Positions 45,780 to 59,075 of a stretch of 64,000 bases of DNA are shown here, piece after piece (position 1 is the first letter of the stretch; every line of letters starts with the position of its first letter). The notes beneath the pieces were generated by a model. That model was not told where the DNA came from and made no database searches. It worked only from the letters and a program-made list of their open reading frames with translations. Source of the stretch: Isoetes taiwanensis (lineage: Eukaryota > Streptophyta > Lycopodiopsida > Isoetales > Isoetaceae); contig JAJEKV010000057.1 in assembly GCA_021234155.1 (NCBI GenBank), forward strand, positions 4,249,821-4,313,820, given 5' to 3'. The translations under genes and the position numbers were made by a program.

Positions 45780-47159
45780 GCGACAAACATAAGAACATAT
45801 ATATGTTAGATATTATTTCCAACTGCTCTAATTAACCGTATTTCTTTTGCATTATGTTGCCATGGGGCAAATAAGGGCACCCTGCTAATAAGAATAAGGG
45901 CAAACTGCAGAGGAACTGGATGGGTGTTGAAAAGGGAATCAGTAATTACTTCAGCATAATTGGAAAATGCATAATCCATTACTAGAATGCGATCTGCAGG
46001 TTCAGGCTGGCCAGAGAATCAGTTGCTGGAGCAGGCTTTGTTGGAGAAGGCCAAGAAGAATGAGACTCTGTTTGAGAAGGCAACAGATGTCACGGTTTTA
46101 TAATATAGAATACAAAATACACAATATATGATCTCATTTAGGTAGGTCTTAAATTTCTGTTTCATTCTTAAATACACCCACAGTTCATGATCTCATTCTG
46201 TAAGCAATAATAAATTATATTTGAATTTCTCTAAGCACAAAAGCATGTAGGTATATTTGATGCTTAAAAATTTTCGTATTCTCTTTTAGACGACTTGACA
46301 AAGCAATCTTTTGGCAAAATTATTGCACTTAATCTTTTGCTATTGCGTGTTGAAGATTTGATGGCAACCAAATGAGTGTGTTATAGTTTCCTTCTTATAA
46401 TGTAGTATGACAATCAACTCCTTCATTCATTTAGACTAGAGTTGTCCTTAAATGGACAAAAAATGGTTCATTTGCACTGTTCACTTTAAAATTCATATAA
46501 AATCAACAACTCAATTTTCCACCAAGCCCTTCCAACAAATTCATATATGGCAATCACACTACACAAGAAAAATACCTAAAAATTCATCAGCTCACATATT
46601 TAAAAGTTATGTGCAGGTGAATCCAAGGGGGTCTAGTCAAAACTGTCCCATGTTTATATAAGGTAAAATGGTGTCGACAAAAAAATTAATTTTTTTTATG
46701 ATTTTTATATTACTCTAGATGAGATAAAGGAAAAAACACAAAAACTTGCAGCTCAATCTGAGGTATGGAAAGAGAAATAGGTCCCTTTGAACATGGCAGG
46801 GCCAAAGCTGTCTTCTGTCTTTTGTGAACTAATACTGGTTCCCAGAAAGTTGTTCCCAAATCAAATCAATAACTTTTACCTGAAAATAAATTTTAGCCTG
46901 AAATTTAGAATATAAGTAGTAAACAAGTTGGTTCATCCAAGAAAAATATTCATCGGCCTTGATTCGAACTCCCCATAATTTCTAATATAAGTGACTTTTA
47001 ATTTAGTCTCTATTGAAGAAAAAATATTCAAGGTTGCCCGCTAAAAAATCATACTATGAAAGTTGACAATGATATGAGACCAATGCGAAAACAAGCACGC
47101 AAAAAGAACATACCATTCGTTCTCAAGAAATCAAGAAAGGCCACTATTCCTGCGGCCAT
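45780..47159. other. Spacer without recognisable gene
   Basis: AT-rich. A short segment at about 46004-46098 reads 'PENQLLEQALLEKAKKNE' between a CAG and a stop and could be a decayed exon; I do not recognise it. Confidence 0.4.
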
Positions 47160-47790
47160 TACTGGTCCACAACATGGAATAATTTAAGGGCTAAACTTAG
47201 CTATTTGGCGATTTTTTAGCACATTTTCAAAAAAAAATGGCTAAAGTAAATAGAAAAAATTGGAAAAATAATAATAATTTTAGCTTAACTTTTTTCGGGA
47301 CTGCACCAACCCTGGAGCTCTTTAGCCAAATGCTAGAAAGTAAGAGCATGAAATTTTGTAGTGTTTAGCTAAACCATAGAAACTTTTAGAATGAATTTCG
47401 GGCTAGTTTAGCTAAAATCATTCTAGTTTATATGAAATATATGACTAGTAGTTTAGTTTCTAGCATTATGAATTAATTTGAGTCCTAGACTTTACTAGTT
47501 AGCGTTGTTTTAGAATGTTTTCACAAAGAAAATGATTAAAATAAGTGGAATATATTGAAAAAAAATATAGTAATTTGGTTTAATATTTTCTGTTGGCCAC
47601 ACTATAGAAATTTTTGAGATGATGTTTGGGTTAGTTTAGCTAAACGCTAGAAAGTATGAGAGGAAAAATGTATAAAGTTTAGCTAAACCACAGAAAGTTT
47701 TAGGATTAATATTGAGCAAGTTTAGCTAAAGTCATTCTGGCTAATAAGAAATATGTGATTAGTAATTTATTCCCTGGTCCACAATACATT
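47160..47790. repeat. Imperfect tandem duplication, about 310-bp units
   Basis: 'ctggtccacaa' begins both 47169 and 47774. 'tttagctaaaccatagaaa' (about 47366) is repeated as 'tttagctaaaccacagaaa' (about 47678), and 'agctaaaatcattctagt' (47412) as 'agctaaagtcattctggc' (47725). The two units are diverged by substitutions and indels. Confidence 0.6.
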
Positions 47791-47987
47791 AAAATGAAGA
47801 ACTTCCTCATGTTAATTGATCTTAGTTTCAATTTTGGGACTTTCCCCTTTTTTTAAAGAGAGAATGAGGGAATAACCTACAATCACAAAAAAAACTCACT
47901 GATGGAGTAACGAGGGCTAGATGTCTGTTTGGGAAAGAGAGGGATTAAACGCTTCAGAAATGATATGTTTCAAGGAAATTAAAGTGG

Positions 47988-48900
47988 TTATGGTAGTGAG
48001 GGTGTAGGGTAAGCGTGCAACCATTCCCCTAAATTAACTTCCACATTCAAGGCATCTGAGTTGGTGGTTGTCATTAGCGGGATCAATGTGTCAGCATCTG
48101 CAATGCCCCTATGATAGTAATAGCATTCCCTGTAGAATTCAAACTGAGCATCTGTCGCTCTCAAGCTATTACTTGCTAAAAACCGCCAAAGTTGGACCAT
48201 CAGGTATGTCCCTCTGGAGAATTCAGCTGTCCATGCAATTTCCCTTTCTGGAATATTTTGCAACTTATGTCAATGTTTCCTCTGCCCACTCCTGTCCAAT
48301 AACTATCTGAGTATCCTATATCATGAGCTAGTTACTGTCCAGCAAATATTGTGTGTTCAACTAGTTCAACAGATGTATTGAAGTCACGTGCAAGGCTCAT
48401 CATGTAATCTGAGAGATAGAAATCCAGTATCAGTAAGATCTTCGTGACATTTTAAAGTAAATAATTCAAAATTTTTCCACCTGTCATCAAAATTATTGGC
48501 TTTATTTTTTTATGCCCAGTTGCAGAGAGTTTAATATCATAAATGACATTTAATTTTGTTCATGCACATGAGAAATTGTAGCCACCATGAAGACATCTGT
48601 TTCTATGCTTCCAAATATTCCACAGAGCAGCAAAGCATAAGGTATTTAAAAAAGCATCATCATTCATAATGAAATTGAGCATAAAAATAGGTCTCCTGAT
48701 ATGAAAATAATGCTCAAACCAAGTCCAAGAATAGAAGAGTCTGGGGCAAAGAAAAATGTGATCTATAGATTCAGTGTTATTGCATTTAAGGGGACAACTA
48801 GGATTAATAAGGCTAAGTTTGGATTTTGATGCTTTGAATAAGATTCTAAGTTAGGCACACTTTTTTTGGCAAGAATCTAGATGAAGTGCTCTATGTTACG
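47988..48900 (-). mobile_element. LINE C-terminal fragment (zf-RVT and RNase H-like region)
   Basis: Read on the minus strand from about 48843, an open stretch gives 'CPLKCNNTESIDHIFLCPRL', a C-x3-C-x7-H-x4-C zinc-binding motif as in zf-RVT, then 'LCFAALWNIWKHRNRCLHGG', the linker before the RNase H-like domain of plant L1-type LINEs. Beyond 48500 the frames break. A last open piece (48263-47988) would cover part of the RNase H-like domain. The copy lacks RT and is not functional. Confidence 0.7.
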
Positions 48901-49922
48901 GGATAGATAAGAGTTTCAAACTTATGATTGGGGGCGCCTATGATTTTGAAATATGAAATACAGGTTTGCCTAAGGTTTTGAAATATATAATACAAAGACT
49001 CGAACCTCTACTATAATAACCCATTGAATTGTTTTAGGGGTATAGTTTATGGGATTATGAATGGTGATTTATACATCCATATCAAATCCCGTTGGAAACC
49101 CCTGTTATTGTGATTTATGCATCCATATCAAATCCCCCTACATATTGAAGATACATGTAGATCTGCAAGAAGTTTAAAATTTAGAGTATTATTGGGCTCC
49201 AAAAATTTAATGTCAGTATATTTTTGTTGAACTCACAAAAGGGACGGTTGTTTATGGAAGACCTGTATTCTTTTTTATTTTTGGCCGAAACCAGAAAGCC
49301 AATAATCTGTGGCCGTTGGTTAACATATGTGTATTGACATATAAATCCCATGGGACAAAATACATACTGCAACTATGAGCGATCTCGAACTGGAGACATA
49401 GCTATTATAGAACTAGTGTGGTACCGCTAAACGAAATCCAAAATAATAAACATTACAATCTTATTACAAAAATCTGTCAAAAGATTGAATTTAGATTGTT
49501 TGGTGAACATCATAAATATCATATTCTAATATTATAGTTACAAAAATCCATGAAAAGATTGAATTTCAATTATTTGGTAAACAGTATTAATTAATAGAAC
49601 CATTGATTGGAGAAAAGATGCCCTATATATGGGTCCATGGAATCCCGAATTTTTCTCGGTTTAAGGTCCCAAACATATGATATTTTTTTTGTCAAAAAAC
49701 ATATCACATGCTCTTGCCACATGCCGAAAGCATGTTCATGCCAAAACTGACATGAAAAAAAAAAAGTTTTTTATAATTCATGGTCTTTTTTGCCAAAACA
49801 AAAAAATTATTTCCAAAATTTAACCTTATCATGATTGGACAATATGGCAATATAGGTACATAATTGAAATTACATAGTTCTTGGAACTTCCACGACATAG
49901 TTAGTTTCTCTAGTCCCCTAGG
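48901..49922. other. Spacer without recognisable gene
   Basis: Contains a duplicated 'atttatgcatccatatcaaatccc' phrase (about 49070-49140) and 'aaaaatc(t/c)(g/a)tcaaaagattgaattt' repeats (about 49468 and 49542). 'cagttcgagatcgctc' on the minus strand near 49379 resembles a pol III B box. Confidence 0.45.
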
Positions 49923-49925
49923 TAA

Positions 49926-50122
49926 GGGTGCTTTCCCATGAGATTGGCTGACCTGAAAATCAGGGTCGAGGTCAAAAACCTGAGCGTGAGAAATGCTTGG
50001 TGATTACTTTTGCTTCAGGTCAAAAACCTGAGTCTTTGAGGTTGAGGCGCCCACGGGAACCTGCACGCCTTGATCTAGGCCTCAAGAAAACCTTGAGGTC
50101 GGAGGCCCATGGGAAAGCACCC
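49926..50122. mobile_element. Tourist-like MITE (197 bp)
   Basis: Perfect 15-bp terminal inverted repeats GGGTGCTTTCCCATG at 49926-49940 and 50108-50122, flanked on both sides by TAA (49923-49925, 50123-50125). A TWA target duplication with GGG-starting ends is the signature of PIF/Harbinger-mobilised Tourist elements. Inside are two 'caggtcaaaaacctgag'-type segments. It has no coding capacity. Confidence 0.85.
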
Positions 50123-50967
50123 TAATTAACATATTTTTATTGTGAAATTACAATTGTTGACCTGAAGGAGCAGGAAAGAACCTACAAAATAATAATCTTC
50201 TTTTTTGGTTAGTGAGTTATATTGATTGTGATACATTTGTTATCTCAAAATTGGCTGTATTTCTCAGAGTTCAGCATGAAAAACTTCGTACTTCCTCCTC
50301 ATCCATCTCTTTGCCTTTGCACATCAATATGCCTGAATACAACTGTGCTGCAAAGGTATCAAGTTATGAGGAAGCTCCTGCACCTGCATCATTTTAGAAA
50401 CCTTTAAATTGTTAAAAATCATAAACACAAGGATAGAACTCATAAAATAACTAAGGTGCATGTCAAACAGCAAATACAACTAGTTCTTTTCTATACTACC
50501 TAGAGCACAAAAACTTGACATCACACCACACTCAAACAAAACCAAAATTGTTAGGTAATAGCAAAAAAAAGAATGCTTCATTTGGAAGTGAAATACATGA
50601 AGTTCTGTCAGGGAAAAATGTAAGGCATCAAACTGCCAGTGCCTGTTAAACTGAAACAGCCACAGGTTAAATTAGAACAGCCACAGGCAGAAACTGTTAG
50701 AGCGCATGGCCAATCTTATACTGAAGCTCAAATATTACATTACTTCCAACCTTCATGCAGGGAGAACTGCCTCAGCATTGGGACTTCAATGTACAGAAAC
50801 CTAACTTTTACCTGCATCAATACCACCTGCTTGTGGTGTGGTTTAAAAATAAATATAGATGGTCAAGCATGTTAAAAATGCCCAATACTCATTTCTGCTA
50901 GTTGTAAGCAGAATAATGATGAGCAGTAAAGCAGCACCCGACTGTAGTGCCTGTGCCATGACATCTC

Positions 50968-53072
50968 TTACGTTGATACTTTCCCCCGACCGCGGCCTCT
51001 ACCTCGACCTCGTCCCCTACCCTTGGAGCTTGCCAATGTTTCTTTTGTCATTGGCTCAGTCTCACCATCAGATATGTCAGCAGAGTCTTCCTTTTTCCTC
51101 CCCCGAGCAAGTGTCGATTTGAAGGGAGAATTGGCACCTTTTCCACGAGCACGACCACGGCCACGGCCAGGTCGGCGGCCTTTGGCTTCCTCTTCAGATG
51201 AATCACTCTGAACATCAGATTCAACATCATCTTCAGTATCAGAGAGCTCTTCGGTCGGGGGCTTCCTCCCATTTGCTTTTGTGGTTTTCTTGGTCTTCTT
51301 TACTTTTTCCTTCTCTGGCACAGTTTTCTCCTTTTGTGTCTTTTTCTCGGGGCTTTCCACTTCAGATCCCTTCCGTTTTCTGCCCGGTTTATTTGGTGTT
51401 TTCTTTTCTTCAGATTGGATGTCCCCAGCTGTGAAATCATTACAATGGCAAGCATCATAAACTGAAATAATGCACCAAAAAAAAATTACACATATACACT
51501 GATACGAATTCACATCTTCACCTGGAACCTCTTTGGGACATTCATAGATTTCCAACTGCCAAAATACAGCACCAAATATTATGATTTTAATATTAACATG
51601 GAGTAATATTTGGATTAGGCTACACACCTTCTCCAAAACATCAGCCCGTTTACTCCTATCCACTATCATCAAAGAGTGTCCAACGCCACAAGCTACTCTG
51701 CAGCCACATAATGAATACAAAAGCAGCTACCATAAGGATGAATAAAATAAGATACATACTGTAAAATTTAAAATCAATAAACATATTCTGCCCAAACTAA
51801 GCACATGCACACATTACCGTATCACATGCATGCCTTCAAGCGCATCAACCTTTTTGGGTTGTGCTGAGGATCTGCAATTGATATAAAAAACCAATAAGCC
51901 CCAGAGAAGATATAGGTAGTATAAACCAAGCACAAAGCAGAGTACATACTTTGGCCCTGAAGCACCGTATCCAAGTTCTCCAGAAGTTGCTAAACCCCAA
52001 CTTATACAAGAATCCTCAGCAGATACCATGGTGATGGTGTTGCCACAATCCATATTTCGAATATTCCATCCACTACAAAGCAAATTCCAAACTATATCAG
52101 ACAGCAACAAGCATGTAAAAGATAATCCTAAAAAATAGGCATTACAAGTTTTACTTATTTCTAGAGCAAATTTCTATCTGAATATGCAATTTTGCAAGAA
52201 AACACTAGATCACTTGCAGAATAGGGAAAAAATAGTTTCTAAAAGCAAAATTCAGCATTGAATCTGGCGACGTCAGCAGGACACACACACACTTGGTTCA
52301 TAAAGCACTGAATGCAGGGCAAAAAAAGGGTTATTGGTTATTTCAGTTGAAAATATTGGGGCGTCTTTCATCTCTCCTTTATTTGAAAGGGCCATAGACA
52401 GATCACTCATTGCATCCTAATTTATTGAAGGTCATGCCCTTCAGTATTATAATTGCTCTTCTCAAGAGCTGACAAACCAGGTAATATATCAGGTACCTTA
52501 TATCAAATACAGGTTTTGGGTACATCCAATTGTCGCCAGTTGACTTAACACGTCCCCACATGTAAAGTTGCCCACCCGCTATGCACCAGCACAAATTGAT
52601 AGTAATTATAAAGTTTTATGACACAATATATTGAATATGATTATCAATTTGTTTCTTGTCGGAATTGCTATACCTGATGTGCAGGCAGAAAATGCAGAAC
52701 CGGCTCCAACTACAGCAGAAGCAGGCAGCACAAGGCCTTTCTGGAATGTTTCAACAAGCCTAGGTACCCATTCATCCTTCTGCTCTTTATGCCCTAGCCT
52801 GGATGATAAGAAACAAAACGAAGATAAAACAATTCAGCAGATATTCCACCCAAAGAAAGCTGCAGAAAGAGAGATATGCATACCTGCCATGACCTCCAAA
52901 GCCCCATCTGCACAATAGACATCCAACTGAATTAGGAACACTTCCAGTAACTTACATACCATCTATTTCCAATTGCAGTAACAGAAATAATCCACTGCCA
53001 GAACTTTTGTACCACCATACTAAAGGAACTTAATCTAAATCACAAAGTCCTAAAACCAACTGAAGTGGCAAA

Positions 53073-53105
<33 letters not shown>

Positions 53106-55799
53106 CTCATCGGAACTTTAAAAAGGTGGGATCAATGTACAAGAAGGGACCGAATGAAGAAGGGATCAAATAACCATTATAAAGGACAAGAACAAATAAT
53201 ACCCTCCATAAATATACAGAAGCATATCTACGCTCCACATAAAACAAATAAATTTTACTCTAGGCCATTAATCTTAGCATCTCTTTAAGTAATTCTGGAT
53301 AGCTATAATTCTCTCCCGGCAGGTTGTGTTCATGGTTGACTATGTTTTAATTTATTCTTGTGCCATACAGAGCAGCAACAGATGTGGCTTGCATTGTGTC
53401 ACTTGGGTTTCTTTCCAGATTGAAGCTTGATACTGTTAAACAGGTGGAATAAAGTTACAAAATCCAGCTTAGAAAATTGTGTTATGTGTGGGCAAAAGCA
53501 CGACCCTCCATCTCAAAATAAAACAAATATTATGCTTGAATGATTTATGTAGAATTCTAGCACACAAATCACTTTGCTTTTGAAGCAAAATATGATGACA
53601 ATGGCATAAGCGACGAATAAGGAAATAACAAAGGCAGGATGCGAAGGGACAAGAGCGTACGTATATACAAAGCCCTCGGAATCCACAGCAACTGCAAACA
53701 GGTGAAAGCAAAATGAAAAACGTTAAGCTTGGTCCCAAAAGACAGTATGTCTCATATCCTACATTATCAACAAGCATATTTTCACCAGATGGTTTCTAAA
53801 GAACCTTCCTCTGGATATGGACCGTGCTAGCTAAAAGCTCGTAACAGCATTTACATGTACATCACATGAATAATACATCAATGATCAAAATGTACAATAT
53901 AACTCGTCAGCATGACATACCCGTATGGTTGCTCCCACATGCAACTTTTACAATGGTTTTCCCTGCTAAGGCTGCAATGGCGCGGGGTCGGGGCTGAGCT
54001 TCATATGCAAGCCTCACAGAACCTTCTTTTGCGTTGTACTAGAGAATTTAAACATACACATGCAGACTCTGGTTACAAAAATCTCTCAAGCGGCCAAGTA
54101 ATGCTACTTAAATAAGTTATTGATAAGGCAACTAAGCTGTTGAAAAGCACTTGCCTCATTGTCAGTTCCATGTCCTAGTTGACCATACTGTGGTAATCCT
54201 GCAGAGCTGCACAGTAAAATTGCATAATTGTATTGAGTCTTTAAAGCACAGGTTCTGATGTTCTTGACGTTTATTTTTATATTAGATCACTTACAAAATA
54301 GATGCTCCAGGTGAGGAAGAAAGCCATACTGTGAACTCAGCACCGCAATATGTAAAAAAGGGCTCTGGCACTAAGCACTTCACTGGAAGCCTTTCAATCT
54401 CTATTCAAATTTAAATAAGAAAAAAGGAATCATGCATCTATTATACATTAATTATACAAAAAAAAGAATTTATACATATAAAAGATTTGATTACCACTAT
54501 GACAACTATGGAATTCATGTGTATTAAATTAAAAGAAAGAATTGGGCCACTGAGTTACAGATGTCTTTGAGGTGACTAGAATAGTTGGTTCTATACTGTT
54601 TTAACGGCATTTAACTTCCTTCATATTCAGGTCCATAAATAATAAATACCAGCTTTTGTATGTCCTGAGCCAAGTTGCCCATGCTTGTTATGTCCAAAAG
54701 CAAGTGAGGTGCCATCTCTTGTAATCACTACCGTGTGATTCCTTCCAGCTCCTGCCTTAACAATATGGTGCCTGGATAGATCACAATTGTTTCAATAGCA
54801 TAACAAAGCAAAACATTATAGCAGACAGGAGATAAGAAAAATTTATACAATGTATATAGGAGCACATTTTAGTACAAATAAGAGAATGTGCTGCATGTTA
54901 ACCTTTATAATGTCATCGGAACTATTTTTATCTAACTCATAGCTTCTGTTAGAGCATTGCAGGTGCGCTAAAGCATGTACAAATGAAGAAGTAATGTATA
55001 TGGTTCTCATATCACCAAAAAGCAATGGAAGGTCACATAATGGCCCACTGAAGTCCCTTGGGTTCTCTCTTTGACGGTAATAAGCACTTACTTGGATAGA
55101 GCTGTCACTAAAGTTGGTGCACTTCTCGTCAGCAAATCACCTGATCCTAGCTGCCCTTTCTGTCATGCAACAAATACATAATTAGCAAACATGCAATTGC
55201 AGTCATCGTAATGCTTGCCAAATAAAAGTTTCACCCTACCTCATTGCGTCCCCATGTGAAACACCTACCATCAGAATCAAGGGCAATACAATGAGCTGAT
55301 ACTGCAACAAAACATTTCTATTCAGGTTAACTGTAGTACATTCATATAGCCCTGAACTGGCTCTAACACCCTATGATCGCTAACAGACTAGATCCCAGCA
55401 TATTTTCGTATGAATGCCTGTCACCAACTGAACGATGACATTTGAGTTTAAGAGATGATCCTTTTCCACATTTAGAATATCAAAGACGGAAAAAACGAAA
55501 AGAAAAAATGAAGAACATTGTTGATTGCATACGATCACTAAACACATCAAATAAAAACAAAATGTAGAATACGAATACAAATAAGCAAAAGCAAATGATC
55601 ATACAGAGCGATCAGAAGCATTTTACTCACCACATCCAGTGGCAATGTAGCGGATAGAAACTCCAACCAAAGGCTTGAGCCTAGCAGGGGAAGGGAGGCA
55701 AGATGTATCAGCTGGTTTACGCCCGACATTGTCCCAGGCAAGTGTGCCACAGAAAAGAAGCTCGCCTTCTTCAGGGGACTCTTCCTCCTTGTCAGCCAT
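50968..55799 (-). CDS. RCC1-repeat (beta-propeller) protein with basic nuclear tail
   Basis: Sixteen exons (55799-55631, 55301-55240, 55159-55092, 54771-54650, 54400-54295, 54206-54155, 54038-53921, 53691-53661, 52907-52884, 52798-52674, 52578-52497, 52072-51950, 51871-51818, 51697-51628, 51555-51522, 51428-50968) join in phase to 1701 bp, 566 residues. Several RCC1 repeats are readable: 'GRCFTWGRNEKGQLGSGD', 'FGHNKHGQLGSGH', 'GLPQYGQLGHGTDNE', 'VYTWGFGGHGRLGHKEQKDE', 'GQLYMWGRVKSTGDNWMYPK' and 'ISWGLATSGELGYG'. It corresponds to the Arabidopsis RCC1-family protein At3g02300, as I recall it. The last exon encodes a Lys-rich, acidic, then RGRGRGR tail typical of nuclear DNA/RNA binding. RCC1 propellers act as Ran exchange factors or as chromatin/protein scaffolds; which applies here is not shown. 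The intron after exon 6 uses a GC donor. Confidence 0.95.
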
Positions 55800-55959
55800 G
55801 AACAGCTACAAGCTTTTTCTTTGCAGAAGCTGAGACAAATTGCAAGCAAGGGATGGCTATGGCGACGGAGCTTGCTTGCTGCTTACTTTCCCGCCCTAAA
55901 GGACGGTGCAGCTACTTATCTGGGAATTTAATTAGTCAGCTTTAAGGTGTTTTTACATC
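55800..55959. promoter_or_regulatory. Short upstream region of the RCC1 gene, bounded by a retroelement
   Basis: Only about 160 bp separate the RCC1 start from the point where minus-strand gypsy sequence may begin. No clear TATA box. The element runs in the same direction as the gene and lies upstream of it. Confidence 0.35.
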
Positions 55960-56190
55960 ATGTTTCCTTTCACATGGCGTCCACTGTGTTGGTATTCTAT
56001 TCTAATATCATCATCATAGTATATGAAGTGTGCTCATGATCCTAGCCATAGCCATAGCACTCAACCAATTGTTCTCGTAAATTGCATGATGCTTCTTGTT
56101 TGTTCAGTTGTAAACTGCCAGCTCATTGAACTTGATATACACATTGTTTGAGAGCAGCAAGAGGATTAGTCGTGGTGGCTAATTGAAATC

Positions 56191-56788
56191 TTAGTGTTGG
56201 TAGACCAGTTTGAAAGGTGTTTGGCCCATAGCAATCTTGTAGGTGGTGTTGTAAGCCCATAGAATCGTCGTTAGTTTGTCATGCCAATCTTTGCGATAAG
56301 CATCACAAATTTTCTTGAGAATAGATATGAGTGTTTTGTTGGTACTTTCTGCGGATAGTAAGGCGTGCTTTTTTTGTGATGGATACATAGATAATCAGTG
56401 AGCTCCTTGATGGTGTGATTCATAAAATGAACACCACGATCACTGACAAGTTCCATGGGACACCCAAAGCGAGTGATAACGTGCTTGTATAGAGCCCTGG
56501 CCGTGCTGGCTGCAGTGTTGTCTGGAAGGGCGCAAGCTTCTTCCCATTTAGTGGCATAGTACGTGAAGACCAAAATATAGCGTGCCCGGCTATGACTAGC
56601 GCGGGGATAACAAAATCCATTTCCCATTTACTAAAGGGAAGGGGCGTGGCTACCGGGGTTAGCGGTAAGGCATCGTGGGCAGTGGGTCGATCCAGCCATT
56701 GACAGACGTCACAAGTGCATGCATGAGCGTGAGCATCTTTGAAGAGCATAGGCCAAAAATAGTCAGTCGGGAGTATTTTCCTTGTCAT
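56191..56788 (-). pseudogene. Integrase remnant of element E
   Basis: Minus strand: 'DYFWPMLFKDAHAHACTCDV' (end of the zinc domain), 'YILVFTYYATKWEEACALPD', 'HVITRFGCPMELVSDRGVHF', 'ELTDYLCIHHKKSTPYYPQ' and 'ILWAYNTTYKIAMGQTPFKL'. This covers the catalytic core with readable Asp and Glu positions but with frameshifts near 56610 and 56330. Confidence 0.82.
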
Positions 56789-56965
56789 GGTATCTCTGCT
56801 GAAATGACCATTCCCTGAGCCTCCGTAGGCTTATTGAACAATTCGTAGAATTTCATGACGAAGAACACAGCTTCTGAGAATCATATCTTTGCCTCTTTTA
56901 TATAAATGGTCAGCAATCATTGTATAGTCATGAACTTCGCGAAGGAACTGTTGGTGCTGGAGATG

Positions 56966-57480
56966 CTAGTGCCCCGAAGAGAGCATGGGGTCTGTTGGCG
57001 AGAGTGCCCCTGTCAATAAGTATTGCTGGTAATCATGGAACCAGTGAGGTATGGCCATAACCAGAAAAAGTTGAGCATCTGGAAAGGTATCAGAAACACC
57101 TGAGTATGGATCTTCTGTGTGAATCCAACAGAGATAGTCTGGAACCGTGTGAGACTTACCAGGCTTGTGAATAATCTCAAAAGGAGCAAACTCTTGGAGA
57201 ATGAGAAGCCAGCGCCCTATACATCCCATGGGCTTGGTTTTGTTGATCAAATAGAGAAGAGCTTGATGGTCCACAATTTTCTACCCAGGAGATAATGGCA
57301 TAAGCGTTGAAAAAAATGATATCGCTCCACGGCAGAATAATTTCGTTCCACAGGGTTGAGCTTCCTGCTGGCAAAATGGATGGGCTTGTCTATGAGGTTC
57401 ATATTCCTGGGAAAGGACGGCACCAATCGCAAAGGTAGAGACATCCACGTAAACATGAAAGGGTTTATCTGATATGGAGC
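56966..57480 (-). pseudogene. RNase H remnant of element E
   Basis: Minus strand: 'NLIDKPIHFASRKLNPVERN' and 'YSAVERYHFFQRLCHYLLG' in one frame, then 'MDHQALLYLINKTKPMG' and 'RWLLILQEFAPFEIIHKPGK' and 'SHTVPDYLCWI' in another, the standard gypsy RNase H order. Frames change near 57270. Confidence 0.8.
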
Positions 57481-58451
57481 ATGCTGGGGGGAGTGATCCA
57501 ATAGTAAGGGATTAAGGCAATGGGGCATAGGGATACCAAAGGTTACAAGAATTGACAAAAGGGGCAAGATATTACATTCAAATATTACAAGTAAAAGAAC
57601 TAGGGCAAAATATCCTTCATGCAATTATATTTGCAAAAGGGGATGATATTTCAGAACAAAAGGTAAGGAAAGCCTCATGCAACGACTTTTGCAAAAAGGG
57701 CGAATTCGGCTGAGACAAGAATAGCAGGTGCAGATGTTTTTATCAGGAAGGAGGGTCGAATATCTATAAGAGGGGCGGTTGGCACAGATCCGGTAGGCAG
57801 AAGACCCCTGTTATCTTTTCCGGCATCAGCAAACTAGCCTATCCATCGTTGCTGCCCATTCCGACTCCAGAGATTGTGTTCCTGTCTGTTGTTCCTATAT
57901 CCGATCCTACTTGCAAGCATTGATAGCGATTGGGGATCTTGCAAGCGGAGTTCTCTTGGTCAGCCCTGATAGCGGCCTCCTTGGAGAAGTCTGAGATTGG
58001 TTCCATTTCTTACTATTGGCGGTTGCGATCGAACACATCTAAACCCATCGCTGTTGTAAAACGGATTGATCTTGTGCGGAAGGAAAATAGGCCTTGATCA
58101 ATTCCTTTCGCCCTAAAGCCCTTGGAAATTGCCTTAATCTTTGGATCCAGTTGGGTGGAAACTGGATGCTCCATAGCTTGGTTGTGGAGACCAAGTCCCT
58201 TTGTTCTTGAGCAGAGCTGTTAATAGACTCTAAGAATTACTTCTTCTGCTTTCTATCTATTTAACTGATGAACTAAGTGGATAATACCTTTGAGTCTCCT
58301 TAAATCATATCATTATCCCACTGAGGAGGTACAAGAATCGAAGCCTGAGTAAGTAAAACTTTTACTTGTTGAAAAACCATCTCAGCATGGGAGTTCCACT
58401 CCTAATTCACTTCATTCCTTGTGAGTTTATGGATAGGATCAGCCTTCTCAG

Positions 58452-59075
58452 CTAATCCAGGAATGAAGATAGCATAATAATTGATTTTGCCGAGAAAATA
58501 TCAAGTCTTCTTGATATTGGCGGAAGGCTTTGCTTGCAGAACACAACTGATTTTTGCTGGATCCGTGGTGATGCCTTGCTTGCTGACCACATGCCCAAGA
58601 AAGACACCCGAAGTGACGCAGAAGGTACACTTTTCAGGATTGAAGCTGATGCCTGATTCATCACATTTTTTAAAGACAAGCTCTTGGAAAGGTGATCTTC
58701 TTCTGTGCTATAAGCCGAGAAGTGATCTTGAAAGACTTGAAGAAATGCATTTTCTTTTATGAATTCTTGAAATACTGAATGCATGATGCATTGAAAAGTA
58801 GAGGGCGAATTTGAAAGTCCAAATTGAACAACTTTGTAAGCAAAAGTGCCCCATAGTGTAGTGAATATGGTTTTGAATTGATCTTCAGAGCGAATGGATA
58901 TTAGATTGTAACTCGAAAAGCCATCCATAAAGGAATACATTCCATGGCCTACAACTTCTTCTAGGACTTGATCCGTGAAAAATAATGGAAAATGATTCCG
59001 CTTCGTAGCCTGGTTTAAATCCATGCAAACACAGAGCTTACCATTGTGCTTAAGAGCAATAACAATATGGCTCAC
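58452..59075 (-). pseudogene. Reverse transcriptase remnant of element E
   Basis: Minus strand: 'KHNGKLCVCMDLNQATKRNH', 'FPLFFTDQVLEEVVGHGMYS', 'FMDGFSSYNLISIRSEDQFK', 'TIFTTLWGTFAYKVVQFGLS', 'NSPSTFQC'. The catalytic YxDD is lost: the matching place reads VFQDHF. A long open frame remains, but the enzyme would be inactive. Confidence 0.85.

Noticed and set aside
46004-46098. Exon-like segment reading 'PENQLLEQALLEKAKKNE'
   Set aside because: No partner exons, no family recognised and a stop soon after; too short to call.
53081-53106. Long poly-A run as a retrotransposon or processed-gene tail
   Set aside because: It lies inside an RCC1 intron with no coding sequence or target duplication beside it; treated as a simple repeat.
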